Shown here in pieces: positions 11,859 to 24,715 of a stretch of DNA of 64,000 nt (positions are counted from its first letter, which is position 1; the number at the start of each line of letters is the position of its first letter). Source of the stretch: Aquanectria penicillioides (lineage: Eukaryota > Ascomycota > Sordariomycetes > Hypocreales > Nectriaceae); the NCBI GenBank assembly GCA_003415625.1, contig PYIU01000006.1:3658001-3722000 (forward strand). The letters run 5' to 3'. The position numbers and the translations under genes are program-made. Below the pieces are notes generated by a model that did not search any database, had not been told where the DNA came from, and saw nothing but the letters and a program-made list of their open reading frames with translations.

Positions 11859-14131
11859 ATGCCCATATGCCCGTTTTGTCTGCCAGCTTTGGCAGTTCCT
11901 ACACAACTTCCATCCGTGCCGGAACCCTGGCTGGGTATGATCGGCCTGCTTAGCACCGACACTGCTCGACCGTATCTTAGGGCCGCAAAGGGTGCAGACA
12001 CTTCGCAGCTCGAAGTCGGGCTTCCCTATCACCCAAGCGTAGATTCTCTGAGACAATCTGCAAACGGCTGTCCCGTCTGCAAACTAGTTGTCGAAGACCT
12101 TGATAGCCTCATCAGCGACTTTGAAGAGCTGGAGAAGGACGAGCTTTGGAGATACTTTCAGATCGAGCGCCAAGGCCTCGAGTTGCCCGTATCGTGGAAG
12201 TTCTGGCTGGTGCGGCGCACTGACGGGGCTGAGGGCTTCTCGGTGATCGTAAACAGTAAAAGGAACGACGTCTTGTTCGTTCTCAGCTTCATAGGACTTT
12301 GTGCCGAGCCTGGTGAGTTTGTCCTGGATAGCAGAGGTAGATTAGCAAGCTGACCACACTTGGTATGCAAGGAGAGAGGCGCAGTGTCCTTCGCGGGATC
12401 AAAGTCGACCCCGACGCGGGATCCAAGGAGCCACTGGATTTAGCTTCTCGCTGGCTTCAAGATTGTGTAGAGAACCACCAGCATTGTCAGCCGCCAACAA
12501 GAAAACTGCCGTCTCGTGTCCTCGACCTAAATGCTCTGGAGGACCCAAGTAAGGTATGTCTTTTGGGGACAGACGGTCTCCCGAAGAGTCAATACGTTGC
12601 ACTTAGCCATTGTTGGGGGGCCGACACTTCGGCGCACGTAACCACTACTCGCGCAACACTGCCGGAGCGGCTGCGCGGGATTCAAATTGACAGCCTCCCG
12701 CAAGCATTCCAGGATGCTATCAAAGTCACCCGCCACCTCGGGGTCCGTTATCTTTGGATTGACTCGCTCTGCATTTGCCAGGATGACGTCGATGATTGGG
12801 CCCGGGAATCCGCGGCTATGGCGGAGGTGTATACTGGAGCACAACTCGTTATTGCTGCTGACAGCTCTGGGGAGACATCTCAGAGCTTCCTGAAAAGAGC
12901 AGCCAGAGATTATTTTCCTGTGGTTCTGACTCAGTTACCTCAAACATCTGATCAACAAACTGAGCATAACCAAGGAACCGATGGAAACACCTCGGACATC
13001 TCTGCTCTGGCGTTCAAAGCCCCAGTGCGGAGGGCATTCGATCAGCGATCCTGGATTGTTCTTCACGATCAGCCCCTAACATCCCGCGCCTGGGCACTCC
13101 AAGAACGTTCACTTCCCCATCGGATTTTACATTCAGCAACTGATCAACTGTATTTCGAGTGCAACTGTCAATTCCTATCAGAGGATGGAGTACGAGTAAC
13201 AGGTCGACTGAACTCGCTGTACCCTAGTGAGACACCGTCGTTTCATCAGATTGCCCGAACATCTCGCTGCAGTGATATACACCAGTTGTGGTATCTTATT
13301 TTAGAGGACTTTACATCTCGGAAACTTACTGTTGAGACGGATCGTCTTCCGGCCATTTCCGGCTTGGCAAAGTTGTTCGCACAGAGGTTGAGGGCTAGAA
13401 CAAGCTCTTGTGGAGAAACGAGTGACAAACGGGATGTCGAGTACCTCGCTGGGCTTTGGAGTGGTTCCCTTGTTGAGAGTCTGGGTTGGCAGAACCTTGG
13501 CAGTGACTGGGAGAAACCTCAATTTCCAGACAAGCTCCCGTTGTTTGGAGAGGAAGGCTACATTGCACCAACCTGGAGTTGGGCGTCGTATCCCGATCAA
13601 TCGGCGCATGGCCCAACAATGACAGGTTGGACAGACATTGCAATTATTACGGACTGGAGTGTGACATTAAAGAATGCCAACAATCCTTACGGCGAAGTCA
13701 CTGATGGCTGGATATCTCTCCAGGCTCCTCTGTTGAAGCTGAGCATTAGTCAACTTCCTGAACTAGATCAAGAAAAGTTGCCCCAGGATTGGCGACGCAA
13801 CCTTAGGTTCTACACTCCTAGAGGAGACACATTTGGATCATACTCGAGCATTGACGGAGTTCAAGGTCAGATGCAGGGAATAAGATCCTGGGCGGAGGAG
13901 AGGGAATTTTACGCACTGTTCTTGGCGAAGAAACGTACGGGTGACGAGGAACCAGATGGGTGGAGTCATACCACCCTCTTACTTGGTCCCGTTACGCCTC
14001 GAGGGAATACGCCAACTGACAAGAAGCATTTCAGGAGGCTTGGGACCCTGTTCATTCACACAAATTCATTAGGGAAAGATGTCGAAATAGTCAATGATCC
14101 CCAGAAGTTTACAGAGGTAGTTTTAGTTTAG
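11859..14131 (+). CDS. HET-domain (heterokaryon incompatibility) protein
   Basis: Two exons: 11859-12312 and 12372-14131, giving 737 residues; the 59-nt intron has branch point CTGAC. The N-terminus has a CPFC motif and a further CPVC motif. The HET domain starts near residue 226 with YVALSHCWG, continues through LWIDSLCICQDDVDDW (Trp near 280) and a segment AEVYTGAQLVIAA, the three conserved blocks of the family. A later RAWALQERSLPHRILH block is also standard. The C-terminal half is variable and contains APTWSWAS, common in HET proteins. HET domains trigger incompatibility cell death when partnered with a sensor; here no NACHT/WD or other sensor domain is fused. An upstream in-frame ATG is possible, but MPICPFCLPAL looks like the natural start. 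Confidence 0.9.
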
Positions 14132-15097
14132 CAGTTACGTAGATGATGGATGGGTTGAAATGATCATGAATGATAGAAGTCGCCTCTAGGTTCAATAGAC
14201 TAGAATAGTTCTTGTATAGGGATCCCAAATTAGAGGATAGGGTCGATCCGTCGTGGGAATTTGGCATTTGAATTTGTTAAAGATTTTTCTGGCCACTCTT
14301 TTTGCGAAGCGAGGCTGAGAATCTATAGCAAAGACCCAGTGCTTGGACTTTGGACGCTGGAGCTACATGCACAATCATAGAGTTACTGTGCTACGAAGGG
14401 AGAAGTTTAAGCTGTTTTATAACATTTGGAATGTCAAAACTCGTCGGCCACAACAAAAAAGGGAACTTGAAAGTGTTCATGTTGGTTATCATCACGAGTA
14501 AGGTGGCCCACCGAAGACACGGCCCCCCGAAAAGACTAATGGCTATTGTCCCGTGATCCTCCTCTGTAAGTTAATTGCGCTATGTGAAGGCAGTCATGAA
14601 TTCATTGAAGGGACATGCGACTAAAATCCCGCAAGTTGTCCAACAGACAATGGGACACATGAATATCAATCTCACGTAAGGCATCATTTTTTACAGCCGT
14701 CTCCAGAATCCCAAAATAAGGGACAAAGCCGGTCAAACCTGTGTAACAGGTAAACCCATGTGCTAGGCAGTCCCAGACCCCTTCCATCGAGTGGATTTGC
14801 AGAGCACAACACCACTCAGTCTCATTCCCAAAATACAAGCCAGTGACAGGAACCGTACGGCGCCACGGAATACGACTATAGGCTCACACACACAGGACGT
14901 GCATTTAAAGCCCTGTGCTAATGACGGGCTAGTATTAAGTCGAGCCAATCCGCAGCTTTCAAGAAGAGCATGATACAACCTCAAGTAACTAGCCGTTTTG
15001 GCCCCCACACCGATTATAAAACATTTAGGCATCCTGATCCCGTCTCAGTCTCCATCTCCTGTCTTCCTCGCTCTCCATCTCTGAATTAAAACTGAAC
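14132..15097. other. intergenic region after HET gene
   Basis: Nearly 1 kb with no supported exon on either strand. It carries the 3' flank of the HET gene and the promoter of the membrane-protein gene at 15098. Confidence 0.5.
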
Positions 15098-17551
15098 ATG
15101 GATGAGGCCAAAAACACCTCCGAGTCGAATAGGCTTGCTTCAAACTCAGATAGCTTTACGCGAGAGGTTTGTTTATTCCTGTATTTAAGCAACGGCGCCT
15201 GATGCCACGTAGGTCATGGACGCTCTCGAACAGTTCGGCAACGTGCCTTTGGTATCCTTGGACCCTCAGGACCCTGTTCTCACGCCGTCCCCTATCGATG
15301 GTGATAACCCGGCGTGGCCCCTAGTGCCTGAGCTTTTGCATCGAAGCGACAATCCCCAAGACGCGCAAAAACTGGCCACCACAAAACCCGCATCACCGTT
15401 TAACCGAGTGTCTCAGGAAGCGGCACCTCCAGACCAGAGCTTGCTATCACCAGATCTTGAGTCGCGGGCGAGTGTGTTCGAAGGTGGTGGACTTGGCTCG
15501 TGGCCATCGCATATGTTGGCAAAGTTGAAGATTGACCCGTCATTCTTCCAGAGCTTCAATACGGAATTAAAAAAAGAGATTTGCAGTGAAGACAGGCTCT
15601 CGGCCCTTCGAAGTGCACTGTTTTTTCATGTCCCTGCAGTCTTTGTCACCATCTTCCTCTTGATACTGTATGCTTTGCAAGTTCAATGGGAGGTTCCTCA
15701 TCCCACATCCGGGGAGCTGAGTGCTCTTCAGTTCGCTGCCAAGGCACACGAGTCACTCATCCTAATGTCTCTGACGCATATACTCTTGCATCATATCCAC
15801 CATAACCTCCTTCGCGAAGGAGGTAATGGGGTTCCACTTGGCTTCTTATCCTCCGCATTCTATCTATCGTCCCCACTGCCATATTTGTTTAGCTGGGAAT
15901 TTTGGGGCACTGCGCTAAATCGAACCACAAACCGTCGCTTCCACACAACAACTGTTGGGCTGGTACTGTTGCTGATACTTATTGCTCTAGGGGCGAGTCC
16001 CTTCTCTGCGATCTTGATGATTCCTCGCTTGGGGTGGTGGAAAAAAGAAACCGCTCCCTACGTGCGGTACCTGTTCCATGAAAACTCCATGGGGATCGCA
16101 TATCCAATGGATCTACAATCCTCAACAAATTGGGGCCGACCGTACTGTAGCTCACAGCAAGTCGAGGGATCCGAGAACTCCTGCAAGGAACAAAATCTCA
16201 CACCATTGCTTCAAAGCCTGGAGGGTAGCATTGAAGTTTTTGGGGTGAACCAAAAGCAACAGAACATATCTGGTACAAGCAATGGAACTATTTCGAGAGA
16301 CCGAATAATTACAGTCACGAGACTCTATGAAAATGCTAGAAGCGCTTCCGCCGCCGTCATTGCAACAAGTCCGATGGATTCATTATCCGTTGCACTTGCA
16401 CAAGATTATGAGCTAATACTGCATTCAAACATGCTGGTTAAATCTAAGCCACATAAACCTTCGAAAATTAAGAAATGGAAACAACCTCTAGTCGCTGTGA
16501 GCTGCAACGTGTCCGACGTCGTCCCTTCGTTAGATACGGGTGTTGTGACGTTCAACTTTACCGGCTCATTTCATGGAAACCTCCAAGTGGACGTTGATAT
16601 TTGGAGCGCACTAAGTCTCCCAAACAAGACTTTATTAAACGACAATAAAACTTCTTATTACCACCCAGACCCCGTATATTTGGATTCCCAAAACCTGACT
16701 CCGGTCCAGGTTAGCGCCGCAATACTCTTCGTCAACAACGTTACTCTGTCTCGAGAGGAGTACACGTATTCTCCGGCTTCGAACAACGCTCAGCTATGTT
16801 TCATCCAGGCTCGTTGGATGGATGCGGATATATGGATCACTTCACAAAGTCAGCCTGCTGTGCAAGTAGATCTTGGGAAGCCGATCGAAGCCATCGGATC
16901 CTCTTTGAGAACAACATCAAACCAGGAGAATGTAATCAGAATGCATGAAAAGTGGTTGATGGAGATTGCAACACTATCAAACGCTACGAACACGACATCA
17001 TCACTTTCAACATATCGCACGGGATTTAATTACTGCATGGAAAGGCTAATTGAGCACTTCGATTGCTTTGCACTGTTTCTCGCCATTTCACTCACTGACT
17101 ACTTGTCATTCCCCCCTCCCACTCCTGACTCTATTGGGACAATACTTCAACATGAGTACTATCATTTTTTATATTCCTACAGCTTTGAGGGCAGCATAAG
17201 TATCCCACTGGCTTTGGTAATATTGTTATTGCATGCCACTGTGGCTGCTATACACGTTGGAATCATTCTCGTCTCACCAAAACCCTGGCATAGCTGGGGT
17301 GGGGAGGTTCTGGGCAGTTGATGGCGCTTGCATGGCGGTCACGAGCTCCGGGGGGGCTCCAGAACGTCGGTGGTGGTGTCAGCAGTTCTGGAACTTGGAA
17401 GAATGTTGTGTTCGTAAGGGAGGTTGCTGATTCGAACACGTTAGAGATGGTTTTGCGAGCACCTCAAGAAGTGAGCGCGGGAGATGACACAGATGGTTTG
17501 AATGATAATGGTACGCTGGCATACGCTTTGGGAGGTGTAAAGTACGGTTAG
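15098..17551 (+). CDS. large fungal membrane protein of unknown function, frameshifted near the 3' end
   Basis: Exon 1 is 15098-15166 (23 codons) and exon 2 begins at 15213, joined in frame. The main frame runs to a TGA at 17319-17321. The protein has a hydrophilic N-terminus and hydrophobic segments near codons 150-175, 185-235 and 260-290. A large, N-glycosylation-rich ectodomain follows (ending near YCMERLIEHFDCFALF), then a final helix starting SISIPLALVILLLHATVAA and the motif KPWHSWGGEV. This layout matches a family of long fungal transmembrane proteins, often near HET genes, that I cannot name. The family-like tail (LMALAWRSRAPGGL to 17551) continues in a different frame, starting at about 17315. 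One missing G in the run 17312-17314 would explain it. A 47-nt intron 17271-17317 also restores frame, but has a poor donor and removes the HSWGGEV motif. Confidence 0.6.
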
Positions 17552-18766
17552 GAATGTCATGAACAGTGACGACATCGAGGGTATCGTAATATAAGTTCGA
17601 AGAACCTAAAACTCCAGCTCACCGTTCCAGCGGTAAAGAGAAAGCCAACTATCAACAAATCCCAGTTCATAAGGTGTTGGAGTAACAATTGAGTACTTTA
17701 TTTGATGTAGGATTATCGCAGTTCATCGGTATAATCCCGGAAATTAAGTCACTCTGAATACTAATGTCCTAGCTTTTGTCCAGTCTTGCTTTTCCTACGG
17801 TTCACCTGGTCCTATATTCTCTGAGGTGGTTATGTCGCAGCGATGAGCAGATGAGACTCGCTGACCTAACCCCAACTCCATCAACCCGAGTTCCTTCGTT
17901 GCGGTGACTGTTTACGTTTTTCCATTATTGATACAGCGTTTTGATTGGTTTCTCGAAGTGAAAACACACATCTCCTGACTTACTGCAGACATGATGGCTC
18001 GATATCTGCCGTCGACTGTCTAGGTTGTGCCACCGCTTCCATAAAGCACGAGACTAGCCTTATCCAAAATTCAATCTTTAGTCATTTCTGATCAAATTTA
18101 GCTTTCTATCAACCTTTTCCCAGCTATCAGGAAATGCAGATGAGGCGTCAAATAATATCGAGCCTTTGCGCTAATGATCTGATACTAGTCCTCAAGTATG
18201 ACGATTTGGGGTTCAGCTGAACGCCACAAAGTTGGAGTCATGCAACTCGCTCATCATCCTGGCGAGAGAGTGGCATTGATCGGAAAGAGAAAAAAACAGA
18301 ATAATCGCTCGCTCGGATACAATTAGTTTCGCCATATTTATTGGGTAGTCCGTCGCGGCTGATGAGCGGCGAACCAGGTCTGGGCCCAGGATGCCTCCCA
18401 CTCAACTGAGAAAATGCAGCCTTACCAAGCAATACGATCAACACAACTGAAATCCCACCAATTGTTGTATGACATTGAGCCAGTGGCTTGTTGGCGTTTA
18501 GTACACATCACCAAAATGAATGAATGGGCCGATTCTTTCGGCTGAACACGGCACATCGTGAAATATCATATTGAACTCCCTTGAAGTGAAGTGAACCGGC
18601 TATTACCAGTGAAAACGCGCTAGACCCGCCCTGAATTTGAGGGTGAGGTTCACCTATATGAAGTGGCCATGATCATGCTTAGAAATTCGAAGCCTAATTA
18701 TACCAAGAGAGATTTGCACTCATACAAGATTCCATACTTCCGCTTCGCACCCATTCCGTAGCAAAT
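17552..18766. other. intergenic region before the 1005-residue secreted protein gene
   Basis: About 1.2 kb, moderately AT-rich. No coding exon could be supported. Confidence 0.5.
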
Positions 18767-21700
18767 ATGCGTGTCTTGGTTTTTTCTTTCGTTTCTTATA
18801 TCGGACTGCTGGTGTCCTTGACAGACGCAGTGGATCTTGTTCCCCTCTCCAAACGTCATCGAGGACGACCTTGGGGTGGAGGATTTCATGGCCATGGTGA
18901 CAAGGGCAAGAATGATGACTACTGCAAAAACGACACAGCCTCGAACTTTACACTTGGAGAACAGGAAGAGTTATTCTGGACGTCTCCAAACAGTGAGGCC
19001 ATCCCAGTTCAAGTTTATGCACTACTTTTCACTAATCATGCTATTTTTGAAACTAGGCACCACACCCACACCGCTCGTATCATTCATGGTTCAACCGGCC
19101 CCCGGCGAGCGCATTATCGACATGGAGCGGTTTTCTCAAGATTTGGTGACTGCGAACTGCTCCAACCCGATGATTATGGAGTTTCGAGACGAAAAAGCTA
19201 TGCAGAGAGCTAAGGCTGCCTGGTCGGCTTCTGGCTCGTCGACCTTTATTATGGTGCTGGATACAACTAAATGTAGTAACAAACCTAAAGCTCGCGAACC
19301 TTGGGTCCTCAGCAAGCCAAGGTACGACATGTCCAAGCGACTGATCACATTCGATACCCAAAAGAAAACCTGGGAACAGGTCGCATATACATATACTCTG
19401 GACTTTGGTGGTGACATGCTGACGAGAGGCGAACACGGAGACAACCATACCGAAAGACGAGCGTTTTTGGATTTTGACGTGTACAAATCAACCGCGTTAT
19501 CCGTAGAGTCCAAATGGCCTACTTCCATTGCTGATTTCAATAGCGCCAATGCCAACCTCCATGCAAGGTGCACCAACTGCGGAACTCACGGCTCTATAGT
19601 ATTTACCGGACACGTCAAGGGCGGCTACAGTGTCGGGGGTATCTCCACACTCGAGTTCTTTGCGCGGCCCCAGGGCCTAGAGGCGAACGTCAACCTCGAG
19701 CTGGACTTTGATGGATACTTTAAGTTCATCGAAGGCACCGATACTGGACGTGGAAGAGTGCCAATAACGACCTTTCCAATTCCCGGAGGTCTGAATGTCC
19801 CTGGGGTTATCAGACTGGGGCCTAATGGCAGAGTCGACTTCGGCTACGAATTAGAGTCAATTGAAGCGAAGGGCACCGTCTCGGCTGGCGCATCGGCACG
19901 CATTCCGGAGGACTCCATGGTCAAGATCGACGCCATGGCTACCGAAAAATTAGTCGTCAACGGTTGGGTCCCGACGTTTGAAACGCAACCGGTTAAGGTG
20001 AGCGCTCGCGTGGAAGCCAAAGGCAAGGTATACATACAGTTTGTCATAAGCGCAAGCCTAGTTGTAGTTGGTATGTGATAAAAGCAGAGGATAGTCAGGC
20101 GAAAACACGGCTCACAAGAATAGGTGACAGAGGCGCGAGCCTGGACGTCGGGCTCAATCTTCCCGAAGTAACGATTGACGCATCGGCCGGTTACGGTATG
20201 TGTTTTGCTATCTGCACTTCTATCCGTTATTACTTGCTGATGCTTAATTTATAGACCCAAAAGGCTTCTGTCCTAATGATCCCAAGCCATTTGGGGTTAA
20301 TTTGAACCTCGCTTTCGGGGCCGGGCTTTCCATTCACGCCTGGGAGAAGACTTTGGGCGGATCTCAAAATCTTGCCAAGTTCGAGCTTCCAAATGAGAGT
20401 GCAACATTTCATCTAGACCCGATCTGTGTCTCATTTGGCGATGGGGCTGGCGATGGAGTTGGTGATGTCGATAGCTGCGAGGTTGTTGTGGAGCCCGAAG
20501 AGCAAGAGTGGTGGAATACCGAAGTAGCGGGGGGAATCAACTCTCTTACGACTCTAATGACGAAAATACGGAGGTATTCGGTTCTTCTCGAACGAGACCG
20601 GAGCTTCCCTTTCGATTGCCCCAACAAGAAAACACGGATTGTGATGCCAGACTATCCTAGCTCAGGAGCATTGATCACACGGATGCAAGATAAAACGAAG
20701 CAGATGAGAGGTGATGTCCCTATTATGAAGCCGTCTATTGAATGCTGGGATAAAAATGCGCTGGCTTGTGTTCCAGAGAAGTGGATTGTTCAAGAAGAAA
20801 CCGACAAGAGCAAACTCACAGCAGGTGATGGCAATGGATGGGCAAGTGAGTTATAAACCGCTAAACTGTCCCCAATTCCCGACAGTAGAATACTAACTTG
20901 GACTAGCTGAGCATGTATACGAGCGCAATTGGGTAAAACTGTTTTGGCAGTATCTCGCTGACGAGGCAAAGCTGGGCTGTGAGAACGTGATTGAGATTTT
21001 CGACGTCACTGATCAGGGCACTGGGCTCACCTTTGCAAAGATGCTGGCCGAGTATATTGGTAGCATCCAAAACTATGAGAAATCCTTGACATTACTGCCT
21101 AAGAAACAAAATTCGCTAAAACATCGGGTGAGTGTGAACATTCGTTCTTGTACCGACACGACAAGGTGCTGAGACTCGTCAACAGATGTTTGTTGGGCAT
21201 GAGTTGGTCAAGAAGTTTTCTCAGTTTACGGTTGGTCAGGGCACTTGCAACATTGGCCGAATTGCTAGCGTATGCAATTACATGGAGAATACAAAGGTTC
21301 AAGATAGGCTCAAGTATACCATCAGTGGCTTCGATAAGGTTCTGTAAGTGATCTTTGAGAGGGCCAATCAATCCCGAACGTTATCGACTGACAAATTATG
21401 CTCTAGGGCCACGATGAAAAAAGACGGGAATGTTCTCAAAATATTAGAGAGGATCGGCCGTCCTGAATTCGACCTAGCTAATTCCCATAAAGAGTGGTTC
21501 AATAAATACTGGAACAAGGCTCGCATCCATGTTCAACAAAAGCTTCAACAGTACGCCGACGACATCTCCAAAGCCGAGGGCTTCGGGGACCTTGTCCCTG
21601 AGATTAAAACCGCCATCACTGGGATCAAATCAGGAGCATCACTGAGCCAGATATGCCCGATGCCCTTTGATTACCCGATCACTGAATCAACTTCAGGCTC

Positions 21701-22142
21701 CGGCTCCGGCTCCAACACACACACAAGCACAGGTCAGATGTGGACTTTCCGTCTCATAGGAAATCCTGGGCATAACTATATCCAGAACCCTGCACACTTA
21801 TATTCTCTCAACCGTAAATTTCTTCAACCATTTGGAGATGGCGTCGGAGTGGAGGCCAACACGCCGTGCATTCGCGTCAGCGACACAATAACAGGTGCCA
21901 GCGATGGAACTCCGTACCTGAGGAAGGGAGACAACTTCTACTTTGGGTATGATCCAGAAGGCCAAAGTATAGAAGAGAAAGATAACTGCTGCTTTCTTAT
22001 CTATTCACAGCCAGGATGCCCGGCCGATGGGATACATTCGGAAGTATACTGTGGCGGTGGGGTGGTCAAGCAGCAATTTCCGTTCGATGTCATCTCGTGG
22101 GAAGTGACTAATTGCAACAATATGTACATAGATTCAAGATGA
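18767..22142 (+). CDS. large secreted protein, DUF7029/DUF7223-like
   Basis: Seven exons: 18767-18992, 19057-20070, 20124-20195, 20255-20845, 20907-21127, 21186-21343, 21407-22142. The joined frame has 1005 residues with no stop. Residues 1-21 are a signal peptide (LLVSLTDAVD), followed by a basic RHRGRPWGGGFHGHG stretch that may be a propeptide. The next about 350 residues resemble the uncharacterised DUF7029 and DUF7223 regions of Sordariomycete secreted proteins (KPREPWVL-like segment, TFPIPGGLNVPGVIRLGP). The middle is Cys-containing with acidic GDGAGDGVGDVD. The C-terminal part follows a Ser-Gly-rich linker near 21690 and holds several cysteines (NCCFLIYSQPGCP). No catalytic motif is recognised. 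Family assignment is from memory and tentative; coding status is well supported by six clean introns. Exon 1 was ended at GTGAGG (18993) because this gives phase agreement. Confidence 0.75.
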
Positions 22143-22623
22143 TGGTTGAGGAAGCGAATTTATTACTTTCGAATAGCAACAATATTAATCATATGGCCTT
22201 TCTTATCGTCTCGGAGAGATTTATTCATATGCAACATTTGTATTGCATTTTGGAAAGTGGATTCTACCACATTTCGTTTCCTTTCGTTTCCGAGTTTAGT
22301 TTAGCCTGTGTTTGACAACCAAACCAAGGCACAATGTCGTTATTCCACCCCCGCGAAGATTTCCTTAGGAGCAATAAATGATTTGTCAAAAATGATATTT
22401 CAAGAATTCAAGTATTAATTTCTCAACCTTGTTCGCTTCAGAATCATCCCAGTCCATCGACGGGGTCCTTGACGAAGTCGGGTTTCTCTTAGTACCACTC
22501 TCCTTGTTCTTCTTTCGTCTCTCTTTTCTTCTTCCCAGGGTTCATCTCGTACCATATCCTCTCAGTATTAGACATCAACCTACTCGCAGCAATTTGAACT
22601 ATGTCATGTCAACATCGCCTCTC
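22143..22623. other. convergent intergenic region
   Basis: Convergent 3' ends of the secreted-protein gene and the kinase-ENTH gene. Nothing else was recognised. Confidence 0.5.
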
Positions 22624-24715
22624 CTACAAATATTGTGGTTCGCTCCTGAGATGCGTACCATCTATATGAAAGCTTTGCCAAGAACCCTTGGAATGAGTGC
22701 CACTTAGGGCCATAATAAGAGTAATATTATCCCTAACCCACGCAATTACAAGCGAGGATCTTTCGGTTACGCAGTAATTGAGAACATCGAGTGCTTTAAG
22801 GACTTGTCGCCAGTTCTTTGATTTCTCTTTCAAGCGCTCCTTAATTATTCCCATCGCTTCTTCATACTCCGTAGGACTGCAAGCTCATCAAGTTAGTTTG
22901 GGAATTCTTGATTTATCAGACCAGGGAAAGTCGCCTACGAGTTTCGAATGACGCGAAGGATTTCGCTCAACTGAATGTCATTGTGTTGGGCAGAATCGTT
23001 TGTGGTGGCTGTTGGCGGCTTGTGAGTAGGATTGATATTGGTAGTGCTCGCGACAGCGATACTAACCCTCTATAACTTTCATTTCAGCTTTCGAATACCC
23101 TTTGGTTACCTTTTTGACGCTTCTTGCTACCCAGGACGAGCGCGGAGCCTTTGATTTGCTCATAATCGGGTGCATTGTGTCAATGCTTCGGCTCATGTTC
23201 TTATCTAAGCTGTGTATGGAATCGTCGAGCGATTCAATTGAGGCTTGAGGTGAGACTGTGGGTGGTCTGGGGATGGGTTCCTGCGTATCATTTCCTAAGC
23301 TGGATATGGGTTTGACATCTGAAGACGTCTCGTGAAAGAGAGTGCTTGGTTCTTGAAATGGTTCAACGTTGGCAGGCATTGGTACCACGGGTGGATACAC
23401 CTGAGTAGGTTGGATCGGCACAGTGGTGTTACGTCGATTCATTCCCAAGGCTGGATGCGGAAAGGAGGCAGAAACCGGGGTACTCCATGCCGCAGACGGT
23501 AGCTGTTGGCCGCCTGGGGGAATCACATATCGCGGATACTGATGCTGGGTCAAACGCAACGCAGAAAGGTCTGGCATGAGATCAGATTCTGATATCGTCA
23601 TGAATTGCTGTCGTGACGGCATCATCCAGCCGTGATGTTGTGCCTGGGCAGCCGTGGGACGGTTATCAGGAAAGGCGTCCATCAATGTCTCAATAAAATG
23701 CATTGCCCCGTTGCTAGCCCTAGCATTCAGCAAGGCTTGGGCCGGGAATGGCACTTCCCCCTTGGAATATTCTACCAGGTGCATAATATCACCGAATGTC
23801 CCTTCTCCGGTGAGCATTTGAAAAACAGTTTCACCAAAGCACCAGATATCTACCGCGTAGGGGCTGGCAACGCCTTGGGTTCTATCCATTCCCAGGATCT
23901 CGGGAGGTAGGAAGCCGGGGGTTCCTCGAACTGTTGTCGAGCCGCTTATGGCCTCGGTCCGTTTACTTAGCCCAAGGTCAGAGACCTTGACCCACCAGTC
24001 GTTGGGTGGTTTGCTTTTAATTAGGATGTTCTGAGAAAGTCGTTAGGCTGAGTCGAGACAGGGAGGGAGATACCATACAGCTGGCTTGATGTCACGATGG
24101 GCAAACCCGGCAGCATGCATAATGGATATTCCTCCAAGAACCTGTGCCGCGATGTACTGCACTTCGACTTCGGTTAGAGCACCGAACTCTGTTAAATATG
24201 CTTGCATGTCTCCATATTCGCAGTATTCTAAGGCAATGTAGAGATACTGGGGATCAGTGTACCACCCATATGATTGCACAAAGAATTCTGTGTGCTGGAG
24301 GAAAGGTCAGTGAGAGGATGCGCATGGGCAAGGGCCTTACTTTGCGCTGTGAAAACTTTTCCAGCGCCTCTAGCTCGCGCATGTACAATTTTGCATTGGA
24401 GCCGGAATTCTGACCAGCATGGATCTGCTTCACCGCACGAAGTTGGGGCCCCGTCGCGGCATCGTCAACCCTACGTTGCAGCCAGACGACACCATTCCCT
24501 CCATGGCCCAGCAGTTTGTCAAATTGCCAGGTTTCTATTGCCGGGGTATGACGACGACAGGATGGTTTGGAGTGTACCGTCAGTCCAGAGTTGAAAGTGG
24601 TCTGCAACTTGGAGTCGCGAACACGCTCGGGCAGGGAGTCTTGATCCGGCAGATAACCTTGGTACCCTTGAGGTCCTTGGTAGCCTTGAGGAACCTGGTA
24701 ACCCTGAAAGGCCAT
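22624..24715 (-). CDS. Ser/Thr protein kinase fused to a C-terminal ENTH domain
   Basis: Five minus-strand exons: 24715-24341, 24294-24079, 24030-23067, 23008-22939, 22876-22624, giving 625 residues with matching phases. Residues 1-25 contain GYQ/PQ repeats. The kinase domain spans roughly 62-310: Gly-rich loop GHGGNGVVW (70-78), AVKQ lysine 96, a likely helix-C Glu near 114, HRDIKPAN (His191, Asp193, Asn198), DLG at 215-217 in place of DFG, and GTPGFLPPE in the activation segment. A Pro-rich linker follows. From about residue 500 comes VKKVTKGYSKAEMKVIEATTND, then an ILRVIRNSPTEYEEAM segment and KSKNWRQVLKALDVLNYCVTE, the ENTH fold of epsins that binds phosphoinositides at endosome or plasma membranes. 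The last about 35 residues diverge from ENTH proteins. The fusion rests on two small exons (70 and 253 nt); the acceptor at 23009 was chosen for phase. Confidence 0.8.

Noticed and set aside
17271..17317. 47-nt intron to explain the frame change in the large membrane protein
   Set aside because: Donor GTCTCA is poor and removal would delete the HSWGGEV motif; a one-base contraction is simpler, although transcripts could still prove the intron.
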